DNA from: Symsagittifera roscoffensis
Lineage: Eukaryota; Xenacoelomorpha; Acoela; Convolutidae
Direction of reading: 5' to 3'
DNA: 64,000 nt
NCBI RefSeq assembly: GCF_963678635.1
Contig: NC_087069.1
Coordinates: 51,904,938-51,968,937 of the forward strand
Position numbers and translations under genes: made by a program. A model generated the notes under the pieces. It searched no databases. It was given only the letters and a program-made list of their open reading frames with translations, and was not told where the DNA came from. Position 1 is the first letter of the stretch; each line of letters starts with the position of its first letter. This document shows, piece by piece, positions 51,501-64,000 of the stretch.

Positions 51501-52468
51501 TGCAGTGAAAATTCAATGAACAGCGAAAAATTAAGTAAGCAAAATCATTGCAACCTAATAAATTGTTTTACTAAATTTTGGAAAAAAAAGTTCTGCTGCC
51601 CATTGCAAAAACAAAACGGCTTGAATGAGTTAAGTAGAAAAAGAATTTATTTTTACAAAAAAGACTATGAAAAGAACCTCTAGTGCTCGTATTGCTATCG
51701 AAATAACTATCTTGTGAAAGTAATTACTTATTTAAGCAAAACTAAAGCATTGTTTTTTCGTCATTAGAAAACAAAGTCTATTGGTTTATTAAACTAATAA
51801 TTAGCATCCATTGAGACATCTTCTACACTAGCTGAATTGTTGTCTTTCCTATCTGCCCAGGCAAAAACTTTAATTAGATCAGTCTACACAGACCCTCTAT
51901 TAGTTACCAGTTGTGTTGAAAAAAAAACGACGCCGTTGTCAATTTTTTTCTGAGGGCAGACTAAATTCATAAAGTCTTGATGAAAAATAAATAAATACAG
52001 AACATGAACTGGGATAATCAACAGATATAAAAGGAAAAGATAAAACTTATAACAGAGTGTTGAAGTTTTATTATAATTTTACTACGATCAATTCTCACCT
52101 AAAATTGGAAATAGATAATCAACCGGTACGGGGTAGATATTGATTCTAAACATTTTGAGATTTTGTAATTGTCTTGCTTAGAGTATACACAAAGCCGTAG
52201 CGATACAGTGGAACCTTATACTTGTGAAAATACGTGTTAATTTATATTACAAAGCAAAAACTATTTCCTGTCGTTATTTGTTCATGCTGCCTTGTAGTTA
52301 ATGATTGTTCACGTGAGATTACAAACCCCACCACGAGATTTTTTCGGCTATCAAAAATCTAGAATTTGTCTTTTTCAGGAAACTTTTTATCCCACGACTC
52401 ACATAAAAATTGTTTTATGGTACATCGAATGGTTTTGTGAGACTAAGTATGAAAATCAATCTTGTTGT

Positions 52469-52977
52469 TCCGACTTTCGATACGAAACTAACGGAATACT
52501 TGTGCTCGGGGTAGTTTTTTTTTTCAGACAAATTTCGACTTTTTAACTAGCCATTTAAGACGGAATTTTTTAATATCATTCAAAAGGTATTGTTGTCCTG
52601 AGCTTCAATTTGAAAAGATATTTCACCTGTGATCGTTTTTCGTAAAGTTATGGGGGTTTAAAGTTTGCCATTTTGGCCAATTTGGAACAATTAACGCGCG
52701 ATATATTTCGCGCTATTGACGCGTAAGCGGAGAGTTAATCTGTCTTAAAAATTGTTTGAAATTGGTTGAAAGAAGCTTATTTGCCATAATTGATTTGTTA
52801 CAAGGAGCGAAATTTATCCTTTTTTTCTTTATATGGCGTGTGGGAGGTGTAAAATTCAAAAAAAAAAATTTCATTTTATTTCAATACATTTATTTTTTTA
52901 AGGTTATTACTGGTCCATAAGCTTTAAAAGGCAGTGGGAACAATCAGGGCTTCACCCTGACACGAGCAGTCTTGTTT
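52469..52977 (+). repeat. Dispersed ~520-bp repeat, copy D (full length)
   Basis: Begins TCCGACTTTCGATACGAAAC and ends CACGAGCAGTCTTGTTT, close to copy C throughout, including AACGCGCGATATATTTCGCG. Confidence 0.8.
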
Positions 52978-53274
52978 GTTTGTTTTTCTAGATAGTCAGA
53001 TTTTCAATTTTTGTAGCAATCGTTCACTGTGAACAATCAAATAGCATGTACAGTTTTGCAGATGGAGAATGAAGAAATTGGCCGACTTTTCATTAATTAT
53101 TAGATTCGCCCTATTTTTAAACACTCAGAAAAATTTTTGGATCAGTAATTCAAACTAGAAGCTAGATATTTTTCGCTAAAATATTCGGTGCCGGAACAGT
53201 TAAATTATGGGCTCTTGTTTGAAAAACTAACTTTATATCGAGTCCAAATCAGTCGATAATAGTTGGCTAGGGCT

Positions 53275-53775
53275 AACTGTACGTTAGGTCTTTTGGGGGT
53301 GAGGGATATGTTAGGTTACCAAGTAATGCTCGCTAGAAGTACAAAAAAATTGTGCGCAAACCATTATATCTGCGCGCTGGTTTTGAAACATTTTTTTTAA
53401 CGTAATCCATTTTGAAAATGATACATGGCTAAGCGGAAACCGTACATTGGCTCACTTGGGACGGAAAAAAAACTGTACGTTAGGTTACTAAATTTTGCTC
53501 GATAGAAAACAAAATTTTTTTTCGGTACGGGAACCAATGCACAATTTTCGACAACCAATTTTTATACTGAATTCATTTTTGAAATTACTAATAGCAGGGT
53601 GGGAAACTGCACGTAAGGTCACCTCTATTTCTTTACTAACTACGAAATGAGGTGTATTATTTTTTTTGCTGGCCATCGGTTAGAAGCGGATTATGAGAAA
53701 AGCAAATGTAAAGAAAATTTCAACCTTAATTTTCGTTGATTGTTTATGTTGATTGTTTTGACATCACCGTAAGGT
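53275..53775 (+). repeat. Degenerate repeats with GTACGTTAGGT motif
   Basis: The motif recurs at about 53278, 53474, 53613 (GCACGTAAGGT) and 53766 (CCGTAAGGT). Between occurrences similar text follows (GCTCGMTAGAA...). Confidence 0.4.
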
Positions 53776-56135
53776 CAAAAAACAGAAAAATTGCACCCTG
53801 AAGTTTTCTTATTTTTCAGTTTTACATTGACTGTTTTGGCATTTAAATCCTGTCATTGTAACTTATCCCCGCACTCAGTATAGGGAGTTGATGATCAAAT
53901 TATGCTATTATTATGGTCATTCTCTATAAAACTTTTCCAATCATCGATTATAAAATACTATAATTGCTACAAATAATTTCAAAATTAGCGTTCAATTTTT
54001 TTATTGATTCAGGAATGGTTCATTATCTATCTTTTGCATCTAAGATGCTCGTAGCTTATGCTTATTTTATTTTTTTAATTTTGTGCATTTGAAAAACCAT
54101 TTAGCAAATTTCAACTAAATTTTATTCAGTTTTTTCTTGGATTATGTTTCAGCATGATGCCTTTTTTGTTTGATGAAGATAAAAATATGAGTAAATTCTT
54201 TTAAGCTAGTGATTTCATAATTTCAAGGAATATCTATGGAGTTTTTGTTAAATTTTTCTTTTCAGATTAACCAAAGGGCACAGTACATTTCACATTTAGA
54301 GACCTACTTATTTACGGCAAATTATCAATCCATTTTAAGAAAACGGTAACATTTTGTGTGAGTTTGTGATAAGATTGAGATAAGATTGTGATGAGTATTT
54401 TGATTGAAATCTATTTTAAACTTTTACAAAATGTTGAGAAGATGGATTTTCAATGAGTTGAACACCTTGAAATGTTACCTATAATTGTATTTTAATCTAT
54501 GCTTTTCTTTGTTCCGGTGGTTTCTTTCTCCGATAAAAAAATTAGTGTTTTCAGTATAAAACTTATTACCTTGTTAATATTTTGTTCTTTTTTTCATTCA
54601 ATTTCTTTCAACTTTCAAAACTAGTTCTTAAATAAAAAACTAGTTTAGATAAATTGAAGAAACCATTGGGATACAAGCAATTTAGCTTGAGATAAACTCT
54701 TTTCTATAAGAAATGAAAAGTTGATGGAAGTAAGAGAAACTGAATAACAAAAATTGTTGAAGCGAAAACAATCGTAACTAGGAGAAAAAATAACGGCAAT
54801 GTGTAAAACCCTTGAGAAATTTTGTATGCAAAAACTTGAACAAAATTGAAAACTGTTTTTGAAAATTGCTTTTAAATCGTAGTTAAAGCATTCAAGAAAG
54901 GCATCCAATTCATTTGAAAGGCTTTTGGCAACTTTTAGCTTTTTTTCGGGAAAGAATTGCTGGCTTAGAAGTTTTCTTGAATGAAAATTGTAAAACAGGG
55001 AAAATCCTAAATCTTTATGACAAGAATTGTTTTGCAGGATGGTAAAACGGGATGGCTTGGATCACCAATTTTTTTTTCTCGACGTTGAAAAACATTTTGA
55101 GTTTTCCTTATTGTTCCAAAACGATATATCTAAAAAAAAACCTTTGCTCTATACGGTAATTTATTTACCGATAGAAGATTTTTTTTCAGATTTTTAGTTT
55201 TGTCCAATTATGGACAAAAAATCAAAGGTGTTAATCAAGTTTTTCAGAAACATTAAAAAAACTTGAGATTCGATTCAAAAAAAGCTCAAAAAATTCAGTA
55301 CAGATTTAAATAAGTTCAGAAAATTGTCTAAAGAAAGAGAAAAATTTTGGACAAACTTATGTAGCTTAATTTGATAACACAATCTAATTGGATGATTCCA
55401 CGAGTCTACGTTTGAGTAGTTTTATAAAATTACATCTCATTTTTTCATTTTTTAAATTTCACTAAATCTTAAATCACCAAAGAAAAAATAAAAAATGTTT
55501 GAACGATTGGTTTTCTTGTTTTTTTTTTATGTAATCTCACAGTGGACGGAACATTTGGTGCTACTTGCTCAAAAAATGACGCTTCTTGTTATATTAGTGA
55601 ATTTTTTTCAAAAGGTCATTTTGTGATTTGCTTTATTATAAATTTTGGATTGAAGTTCTTGATTAGTAGTTTAAACTAAATTTGTTCAAAGAAATTTGGC
55701 AGAAATTTGACAATTCTTTACAGTTAGATTGTTCATTTATAATTTTTGGAGTTGTTTTTTTTGTAATATTCTGAAGAAGCATTGCAAATTTAACCAGTTC
55801 GTCTTTTAAGGTAACTGCGATTGGCTGACAGAAATAAGACGTTTACCATTTTTAGAAAAGCTACATTTTTAACACCATTTTAAAATCGTGTCTCGCGGAT
55901 TTTGAAATAATACCTGAGCTCTATGTCTGGCAAATAAGACGACAGTTGCATAAGACGACAACCGTTTTTAAGGGACTTTTCGGCTATGCTGCGCACAATT
56001 CTCCAATTGTATCCAACATAAACTGCTTAATATCGAACAGTTCAATTTAAGTGTTTTAAAGCTCATTTGGGACCAAGAGAGCTATCTACCCCTAAATCAA
56101 AACAGGGGGGAGATCGTTCAGATGGGGCATTATTT

Positions 56136-56223
56136 GTCGTCTTTTTGCTCTGTCGTCTTATTGCTCTGTCGTCTTATTGCTCTGTCGTCTTATTGCTCTG
56201 TCGTCTTATTGCTCTGTCGTATT
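56136..56223 (+). repeat. 16-bp tandem repeat, about 5 units
   Basis: Unit TGCTCTGTCGTCTTAT, nearly perfect. The inverse motif TAAGACGAC also occurs at about 55936 and 55953. Confidence 0.85.
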
Positions 56224-58154
56224 AAAAATCCTTACGTTCTATTTGCCTAACACCCCTCTGCGTCTTGTTTAATTTGCCAAAATACAGTTTCCTGATTGGT
56301 TCTTTTTTTTTTGGTTGACATTTTGCTGATTAGTTTGATAAAAAGGAAGAACTAAATTGGCGCCGACATAAAAATAATCATTCTAGCAACCGCTATTGAA
56401 GCTTCAAAAAGAGCTGACGATAATTTTCGATTAATTTTCAGCAAGGAAATTTAGTTTTCTTGTCGTCTTGTTCTTATCACTAATTTTATGTCATGAAAAT
56501 TATAAATTTTGTCGCTGATTATCTTTCTTTTATAAGAAAATGAAAATAGCTTCCTATAACCATTTTTGCTCGCTTTATTTCCCGGGGTAAAATTATTTTT
56601 ATTAATTTCTACAATTGCTTTGACTGAAAAAAAGGAACATATTGTTTTTTACTGTTCGTTGCGTATTTAAGCTTCTTATTTTCGTATTCGGAAAAAAATC
56701 GATTTTTCAATCCTTATCGAAGACAAAATCATCCCTTAAGGGACTTTGTGTGTAATTTGATCTTCATTTTGTAAGTTCTGAACACAATATGAACGCAATT
56801 TCGCTCTACGGTTCTTAACATTTTAACCCTAACTTAAAGTTCCTAAATTGAATTTCTTTTTTCTTATTTTCTTACTTTTTCTTTTTTTACTCTTGAAGAA
56901 ATTGTTCAATTTTCGACAACCAGAGCTAAATTTATCTCCTTGCGATAATATCTTACATATTGCTCATCCCCGCTTATATATGATGTATTTTCAGGTTATA
57001 ACATTTTCATATGAGCGATATTACGCCTACTTAAACCGAAAAAAATAGCCGACTTTTTTTGTCAAATTTGCTTTTTTTACAAGGCTCATTGGGTAAAAAA
57101 TATGTAGTATCATTTGACAGTGTTTATTGCAGCATCAAAAACACATTTTTCAGCAAATGCGAAAGTGAAGTGAAACGCCAAATTTAATTTAAATTGATCG
57201 AAAATTTGGTTCAAATTACATTGTTTTACCTGTTGTCTAAAAAAAACCCTTTTGCCCCCTGAAAACTACCATTGGGCTAGCTTTAGTTTACCTGTGTGTT
57301 TAGTTATTTACCTTCAATACAATTATTGCAAGTAATCAGAATTGAATGAAAAAATAGGAGGTTCTCAGTATGTTTGTTTTACCGTCCCTTCATAAATCAA
57401 CAAAATCCTTTTTGCTAGTTCAAATTGCCTCCACGTAACGTCAATAAATTCTTTTAATTTGTCCTCCTTATCGACAGGTTCAGATAAAGTTCAACCATCA
57501 AACAGCATTTCCATTTTTTTTATATCGTTTCATTTCGAAAAAAAACTAACGATAGCAGCACACTCTTTGGTCGGTTTAACATTTTTTTCACTGGATTAAA
57601 TTAGTTTTTTTCTTACTGAAATTTCGATTCGATATGTTATTCCTTCTTTTCGTATTTTCTTCCAATTATTTAACTTCCATCTTTCATTTGGCTCGTCTTG
57701 AGTTTTAATTTGGGCTCTAGCGACGGGCAACTCAAATTTCAAACCCTCATTTCTAGCTTGGTTAATTAACTAGTTAAATATGACCTGATATCTGAGTTTA
57801 CCTGAAAAAGCGAAAAGTCACGGTTTTCATTCTTCATTTCACAAAAGTACTCGTCGGCCCATAATTGAAGCGAAGCATATTCACCTGAAATTTTCCCAAA
57901 ACACCCGGAAGAAAAAAGAAAAACTACGAACTCAAATCGCATTCAATTCCTGCGTCATTATTTTATTTTCATTATATTGCTGAAAAGTTCAACACAAATA
58001 TTGAAAAAGATATAAGTGAAAGAATTTCAACTAACGTCACTTTTTTCCATTTTGAAACTGAAATAGTTTGCGTTCTGAGCTATTTTCGTAATTGTCGTTC
58101 AAGCAAATTTATCAAAAAAAAGTTGAATTTGTTTTACATTTTGATTAACTCAAA

Positions 58155-59441
58155 ATGGATCTTGCTAATCAATCGAGTGTTAACGAAACTAATCTTGAAG
58201 TTCTAGAGTCTTCAATTCCCATTTGGTTCGTTTTGGGAAAAATCCTTCTTAACATTATTGGAATGCTTGGAAACTCGACGGTTGTTTTTATTTACCTGAA
58301 GAAGAAAGATTTCAGACCGAGCGAGTGTTTCATTTTATCGATAGCCGTGATCGATTTCTGTTTTTCATTCATAAGTCTACTGTTATGGCTAGTTGAGGTC
58401 GCTTTTCACGTAAGAAGCGGCACTTTAAACAGTTCACTTTACACTTTTGTAACTTTTTATTCTTTATATTTGGTTTTTTGGATGAGTTTCAACCGCTATG
58501 TTGCAGTTGCCCGACCTCTGGACTATATGTCCAGGTTCACAGCGCCAAAGGTTTATTCGATTTTAGGCGGGGGTTTCATTTTTGCCCTCATTTACGGCTT
58601 AACCCCGGTATGGTATTTCAATACAAGCAGCCCGACAACAATGCGAATTGTCGATGGATTCTACTATGCTTGTAAAGTTCTTTTTATGAGTATCGACATT
58701 GTGTTTATGTGTGTTGTTTACACCAACGTAACCTATTTGGAGAAAAAACGTGCTGAAAAAGTCAACAAAAATAACTTCGACAAGCAAAAAAAGAGCTCCA
58801 ATAATTCAAATCCGAAAAGCAGTTTGAAGCGAAAAAGCGATCAGCGAAACCAATGCAGCACCAGCTATGGATTCCAGGAATCAGTCGCAAACGAAAATGA
58901 TACCAAAAAAGGAGCATTTCGGTTTCTTTTTGGATTGAACTGTTTCTTTTCAAGTTGTGAAAATTGCAAAAATTGTTGTAAGGACGAAAATCAAAAACTT
59001 CAGTTATGGGATAAAAACGAAAATGAAGACTTTGAAGGTGAAAATTGCAACGATGAAAATGATAAACTTTCTTCATCTCTAAGTTCACCATCAGCTGCTA
59101 ATGTGAAAGGTCATTCGAGTTCAAAAACTGACAACAAAAAAGTCGGAGCCACAAGCGAGATTTCAAAACAAAATCATCATAAAAGCGAAAAGAAACAAAC
59201 GAAAAAGCAAGCAAAACAACGTAAAAAACAACATGAAAAACAAAATGAAAAACAAAACGAGAAACATCAAGGAAAACAAACCGACAAAAACGAGACAGAA
59301 AACGATCCGGGCAAACTTTCTCCGAGTTGTAATGGGCATTTGCATACGAAGGTTATCAAAATAAGGGAGACGCTTCCAGATAGTGAAAAACTGAGAGGGA
59401 ATTCCGAAGGTAATTTGATGAATTTAAAGCAGACAAGCTAG
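58155..59441 (+). CDS. Rhodopsin-like GPCR fragment, copy 2 (exon 1)
   Basis: 428 codons, with the same design as copy 1 (five membrane segments, NRY after TM3, Lys/Asn/Gln-rich tail). Only two residues differ from copy 1 (Phe3 to Leu, and Ile to Arg in HV-I/R-SG). The likely donor is at 59410, so coding probably ends at 59409 and continues at 60064. The offset from copy 1 is a constant 58011 bp from here to about 60319. Both copies keep the frame open and both lack TM6-TM7, so the truncated design predates the duplication. Confidence 0.75.
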   Translation: MDLANQSSVNETNLEVLESSIPIWFVLGKILLNIIGMLGNSTVVFIYLKKKDFRPSECFILSIAVIDFCFSFISLLLWLVEVAFHVRSGTLNSSLYTFVTFYSLYLVFWMSFNRYVAVARPLDYMSRFTAPKVYSILGGGFIFALIYGLTPVWYFNTSSPTTMRIVDGFYYACKVLFMSIDIVFMCVVYTNVTYLEKKRAEKVNKNNFDKQKKSSNNSNPKSSLKRKSDQRNQCSTSYGFQESVANENDTKKGAFRFLFGLNCFFSSCENCKNCCKDENQKLQLWDKNENEDFEGENCNDENDKLSSSLSSPSAANVKGHSSSKTDNKKVGATSEISKQNHHKSEKKQTKKQAKQRKKQHEKQNEKQNEKHQGKQTDKNETENDPGKLSPSCNGHLHTKVIKIRETLPDSEKLRGNSEGNLMNLKQTS

Positions 59442-60063
59442 AAACATCTGAACACTTTTTGTTTTTTTTTTATCAAAAAGGCTTAATGATTATGCATCTC
59501 AATTAGAATCAGAATACAATGATTTGGTTTTAAGGCTGATTAAACTATTTCGTTTGATTATTTAGCAATTCCAAATACCAAGAAAAACAGAAGGAAAAAT
59601 TCCGAGCAAAAAACCTTTTGATCAATTTGTATTTTTAAAAAACATATAAATAAGTGAGCATAGTTGGTAGCAAAAACGTCCCCGTGAAAAAATTAAATTG
59701 CATGAAAACTTTAACGGGGACACATTTTCAAAAATGGGTCATAATTGAAGACCTTAAGCGTTTCGAAACAAGAGAAAAACCGAACAGGATATAGCCCAAA
59801 AATGTTCGAATGAAAGTGCTTTGTAGAATAATGTTCGTATATTTATAAAATCGTTTTCAAAATGTTTGCTTTAATTTAGCCGAGGAACTTTTGACCTCAA
59901 AACGAAAAACTGTTTTGTAAAATAATCATATAATCAGAAAATCGTTTTCAAAATGTTTGCTTTAAATTAGCCGAGGAACTTTTGACCTCAAACAAAAAAT
60001 TTTGTAGAATAATTTTCAGATAATCATAGAATCGTTTCTAAAATGTCTGCTTTAAATTAACAG
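59410..60063 (+). other. Intron of GPCR copy 2
   Basis: Same donor, acceptor, triple 90-bp repeats and GTCCCCGT/ACGGGGAC inverted repeat as in copy 1. No difference seen by eye. Confidence 0.5.
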
Positions 60064-60266
60064 AGGAGCTTTTGACATCAAAACAACCCGAGTTGAAATC
60101 TTCCGTTCCGAGCAAAAAGGGCTTGGAAATCGTGGAAAATGAAGACGACAAAGACATACAAATTGGCGTGAGCAATGTTCAGATTGAAGTCAACGATTGC
60201 AACGGAAATTCAATCCCGATTCGCACACTGCAAAACGGGTCAGTTTTAGTTGAAAAAAATCAATAA
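60064..60266 (+). CDS. Probable exon 2 of GPCR copy 2
   Basis: Identical in translation to 2053-2255, with the stop TAA at 60264-60266. Confidence 0.45.
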
Positions 60267-61728
60267 TTGTGACATTTCTATTGTATTTCACTGATTTGAC
60301 ACACTGTAACATGCCTTATTAGATTTGCTCTTGCAACTGATAACTTAAAGAAGACAAAATCTAAAAAATTGCAACCTTTTTTAACAACTCCGAATGATTT
60401 TTCATTTCTAGATGATTCTTTTTTGAATAACACTATTTAGATTTTTGGTGCTGTTGATTCGTCCAAATTAAGAATTTTTTTTAAATCATCCAAATTAAGA
60501 AATGGATTTATGAAAAACAAGTAAAATTTGAGAAGTGAACTTTTTAAGTTACTTAAAATAAAATAAACAGAATCATTCGACCGCTTACGGCTCATCGTTC
60601 TCTTTGTGCTTTTTCCTGGCTTCACATAAAATAAAAGTGAGACCCGTTATTGATAATTGTACATTTACCCATATTTTGAGTAGTTGTTCTTTTTGATACA
60701 AGGCAATTGAAAAACGAAATTGAAATGAAGTGTCAATCATATTGAATCAAAATACACTTGAAGGAGCTGTGATTTTTAAGTATAGAAAATTAATGCAATT
60801 TTTGACCGCATAAGGGTCAGACTAGAGATTTTTACATTAAATTCCCAGATTTGCTAGCCCCGTATCACTGAGATGCAGTAGTTCTTAATAAAAAGGAAAC
60901 ATTTCAAGGATTTTAATTAACTGATAAAAATTCAATTTAAAAATGCATAACAAGGGAATATAATGCAAACGTTTCATACAACTACACCTAGAGGCAGGCG
61001 CAGACCGTGGTTTTTCGCTAAGTGAAGGATTTTGAAAATCAACATAAATTCTCATCTCTCCCGAAAATAATAAAAAAAAATGCTGCTTTGCAAAACAAAT
61101 TAATAAAAAACATACCAATATTGACTTTCAAAGCTTTTTTTTACAAACCTTAGACCTTAGAATAAAAAATTTTTTATAGTTTCCCCAATTTTCGCATCAC
61201 GTTTAATGGTTTTTGAATACAGAGGCTTCATAGAAAGAAAAGCGTTCAGAAATGAGAACCTAATTAGCTTGAAACCGGCCCTGGAAATTCACAATAGTTT
61301 TTCTGGTTTCAACAGAAGAAAATTAATTTGGGTTGCAGCCTTTATGTTATGTTTAGACATAATATTAAGTTGCCTATTTTTGATCTGCATGATAAAAAAC
61401 TTTCTGATTCTTTAACACTTTTCGTTGCATATAAGATTAAATTCACTTCTTTTGCTGTTAGCACTGGTTTTGAAATTAGCTACAAAATTTTTCCTCTAAA
61501 CATTTTTGCCGACAAAACCCGCACGTGATGAGTTACGTGCTTCATAAAAAGTCAGCTATAAGGGTGGCTTTTGCACATATAGAATAGAGATAGCGCACAT
61601 AATTGAGACCACAAAAGTGCTATATTCAATTCCTGTCCAATTTTTTTTCAATTTGAATTTTTCCTTGGAAAATTTTGAAGCTTAATTTTTTTTGGCTTCT
61701 CCAAAAAAGTTTTTCCCTAGTCTAAACA

Positions 61729-64000
61729 ATATTCTTTATAGTCCATCTCAAGTTTTAATACTTCTTCTCAAATTTCCCTCTACCTGTCTTTTAAATATGA
61801 TTTTGATTGTAGCAATTTTCTTTTTTTTTTGCTTTATAGTTTTGTTTTTGGCTTAAATGGTTTTAGCTTGAATATTTCTTTATTTACCGTGTAAAACGTA
61901 ATTTAAATGTAAAAATACATTTTCATTCGTTTGTGCTATGCGGGTTTAAAGTATTCGCAGCATGTTTTGCTCGAACTGAACTTCACTTAAGACAAAAACA
62001 AAAAAATTTTGTTTATGTTGAATTTTTTGACAGTTTTTTACAAAGTGCTCTTGCCATATTTTTTGGCCATTTCATCCGTACCGTCTTTATAATCATCACA
62101 ATAAATGTGAAGCTTTGCATATGTTTGTAATTCAGAAACTTCATTTTCCTGAGGGAAGTTTTACTTTTTTTTCAAGGAAATTTATTTTTCTGTCTAAAAA
62201 ATTGCAATTTCAGCCCAAATTTCAGTCCTTTTGTTTCCTTGATACGAAAATTTGTTTTTATGATACGAAAATGCCGTTTTTTTTTGTCTATTAGAATGCA
62301 GTTTCCCACAGACTACAGACTAGTTTTGGTAATGAAACGCAATGCAATTTTTTTATCAAGGTCAGATTTGAAGATTCAAATTTACTTTGTGCAGCAACGG
62401 CTTTTAAAAATTATTTTAAGAGCCCAGATCAGTTTTTTGAAGTATTTCCGGTTGAACTGCCGAGATAATTTTTCTACAAATTAAATATTTCGCAGAGCAA
62501 TTAACCAAATTCTCTGTTTGTAACAAAATTATTCCTTCAGCCTTTTTCCAAAATAATTTGGTCGACTTGTCTTTTTCAATTTTCTCAGTTTCAAATCTTA
62601 ATTTAGCATGGTTTGATCAGTATTTTTTTTGCTGATTAATTTTCACAATAATACTTGAAACATTTTGCCGTTTCGACCTTATCACCTTCAATTAGTTTCC
62701 ATATTTAACTGCTCTCTTTTTGGGGGTTAAAAATTGTTTTGCTGTTAAAATTGAGAACACAGTAACGTAGTAAATATGTTTGCGGTGTTTTTTTCTCTAC
62801 TTCTGAGCAAATTCAACTTTTGAACCAACTTTTTTTTATGAATTCTTTTATTTCATCTGATGAAAGATATCAAATTCCTCGGTTAGACTATGAAAGAAAA
62901 ATCTAATTACGACTTTTTAAAAATGTTTTGGTTGTCTCAGAGTAGTTAATTTGGCTATTTTAAGGAAGTAAAACTACTCCATGTTGGCAGTCATTTTTAT
63001 GATTCAGCTATTCTTATGAATGAATTTGCATAACTTTTGTAACTGTTACACAATGGTGACGTAACTATTACATAACAGTTACGTATTTTTGGTTGAAGGG
63101 CACTCCGAGCATTAGGAGCATCGTCTTGATGCAAGGAGGTTTGTTTTTACATTATTAGAAAAATTTAATTTCGGGTAAGACTTTTATAAGGCGGTTATGT
63201 TTTCTCTTAAATGATAAATCGCTGCTTCAATGCTTTGCAGCGGGATAGATTTATCTCATTAAAATTACCAACCCTAGTATTAATTTGGTACTCTTTCTGC
63301 AGAAATTGTTTTTGAAAATGTCGTATGATTTTTAAGGATCATAATGATGATTTATATCGTAAGTGAGCTTAATTGATGAACCCAACTCTAGATTAAAAAA
63401 CCCATTAACATCTGATACATGTTTTTGATTTCATTAGAACTTCAATTTTTTCCCCAAGGGCGTCTTGTCGCTACAAGAGATGATTATCCGTGCGTATCGC
63501 ATTCTAATTAGAGAAAGAAGATGTTTATTCATGTTTTTTCCCAATTCAGTCCAATTTTGGAGTTTTGTTCGTCTCTTTTTTCAACTGATTCCAAATTGCT
63601 ACGCTAGGCAATGTTTTTTATATCTGCATTTGCCAATAAAAGAAATTTGTAGAGCATGGCGTATACCTCGTAAAAATTATTACAGAGAAGTTAAACAAAT
63701 TGATCATTTTTCTTCCCCGCTGTTTTAGTTTCAATTGTTGCTTTTTACTTTTTATTAAGGTTTTATAAAAAGAAGTCATATTTAATGAATGATTTTGTTT
63801 ATTGAAGATTAATTTGAAAGAGCTGAAAAAGAGCAGCACACCTATGAAAAAGGAAAGTGATGAACGATTCGTCATTTTTCTAGTTTTCAATTTTTTTATT
63901 TTTCATTAGTTGTTTTTTTTCCAACAAGATTGTAATTTTTGACTTAGCAAACTTATCTGGATTTTACCTCAATAACTTAATTTGCTTGTTTTATAAGTAA
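61729..64000. other. Intergenic DNA right of GPCR copy 2, no gene
   Basis: Unique AT-rich sequence following the breakpoint. The ORFs at 61933, 62239 and 63465 are short and without recognisable features. Confidence 0.5.

Larger units (their letters stand above)
48537..58154. other. Long intergenic region, no gene supported
   Basis: AT-rich. Contents seen: C/G homopolymer runs at 48926 and 49004, dispersed repeat copy D (52469-52977), a degenerate repeat with GTACGTTAGGT (53275-53775), a 16-bp tandem repeat (56136-56223) and, from about 58012, the 5' flank of the second receptor copy. ORFs here are short and lack domain signals. Confidence 0.5.
58012..61728 (+). repeat. Second copy of the 1-3750 segmental duplication
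   Basis: Homology starts with AATTTC-x-CTAACGTCAC and ends with TTTTTCCCTAGTCTAAACA. Within it, 58446-60319 shows no difference from 435-2308, while both sides carry substitutions and indels. Confidence 0.9.

Noticed and set aside
61206-61528. Small ORFs in the 3' flank of receptor copy 2 as a possible TM6-TM7 exon
   Set aside because: They have hydrophobic stretches, but the frame is broken or changed in copy 1 (3349-3549), and neither NPxxY nor the CWxP motif of TM6-TM7 is present.

Overview
This is an AT-rich window from an animal nuclear genome, probably an invertebrate. The evidence is GT-AG introns, a rhodopsin-like receptor gene in two copies, the last exons of a 5-aminolevulinate synthase gene, a tRNA-Leu cluster, two Ty3/gypsy-type retroelements and a nearly full-length Polinton/Maverick. 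The ALAS gene argues against a nematode, since nematodes lack haem synthesis. I cannot name the lineage. One assembly gap of 200 Ns lies at 22880-23079.

Layout. A receptor gene (exons 144-1398 and 2053-2255) and its flanks (1-3750) recur as a second copy at about 58012-61728. Between the copies lie about 54 kb, mostly mobile DNA. A Polinton fills 3758-22452, bounded by terminal inverted repeats of about 207 bp. After the gap comes a minus-strand gypsy element with intact long ORFs (gag-protease 27530-28897, pol 23183-27454). A decaying array of tRNA-Leu(TAA) units follows at 30278-31170. Three exons of ALAS lie at 36967-38841. A second, broken gypsy element occupies 41779-48536 and has both 302-bp LTRs. 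The rest is AT-rich intergenic DNA with a dispersed family of about 520 bp repeats, a hairpin (MITE-like) element and short tandem repeats.

The Polinton encodes the expected virion and replication set. On the plus strand, in order, these are an exonuclease-like protein, small unknown ORFs, a small membrane protein, an A32/FtsK-like packaging ATPase, two small conserved ORFs, a DDE integrase, a penton-like minor capsid protein (broken), a small core/pVI-like protein (broken), an intact double-jelly-roll major capsid protein, an intact adenain-type protease, an unknown nuclear-type protein and a protein-primed family B DNA polymerase. The polymerase has two introns and two frameshifts. On the minus strand sit a candidate HUH-type replication initiator and a candidate PC4-like ssDNA-binding protein, plus a small unknown gene near the left end.

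The points most worth a second look are: the HUH-like/PC4-like pair; the exact in-frame 651-bp tandem duplication of the integrase catalytic core; the Polinton sitting exactly where homology between the two receptor copies stops; the 1.87 kb stretch with no visible difference between the receptor copies, flanked by diverged DNA (gene conversion or assembly effect); and a hairpin plus T-tract with AATAAA in its loop at the end of the first Polinton minus-strand gene. All family calls come from motif recognition by eye; no database search was run.
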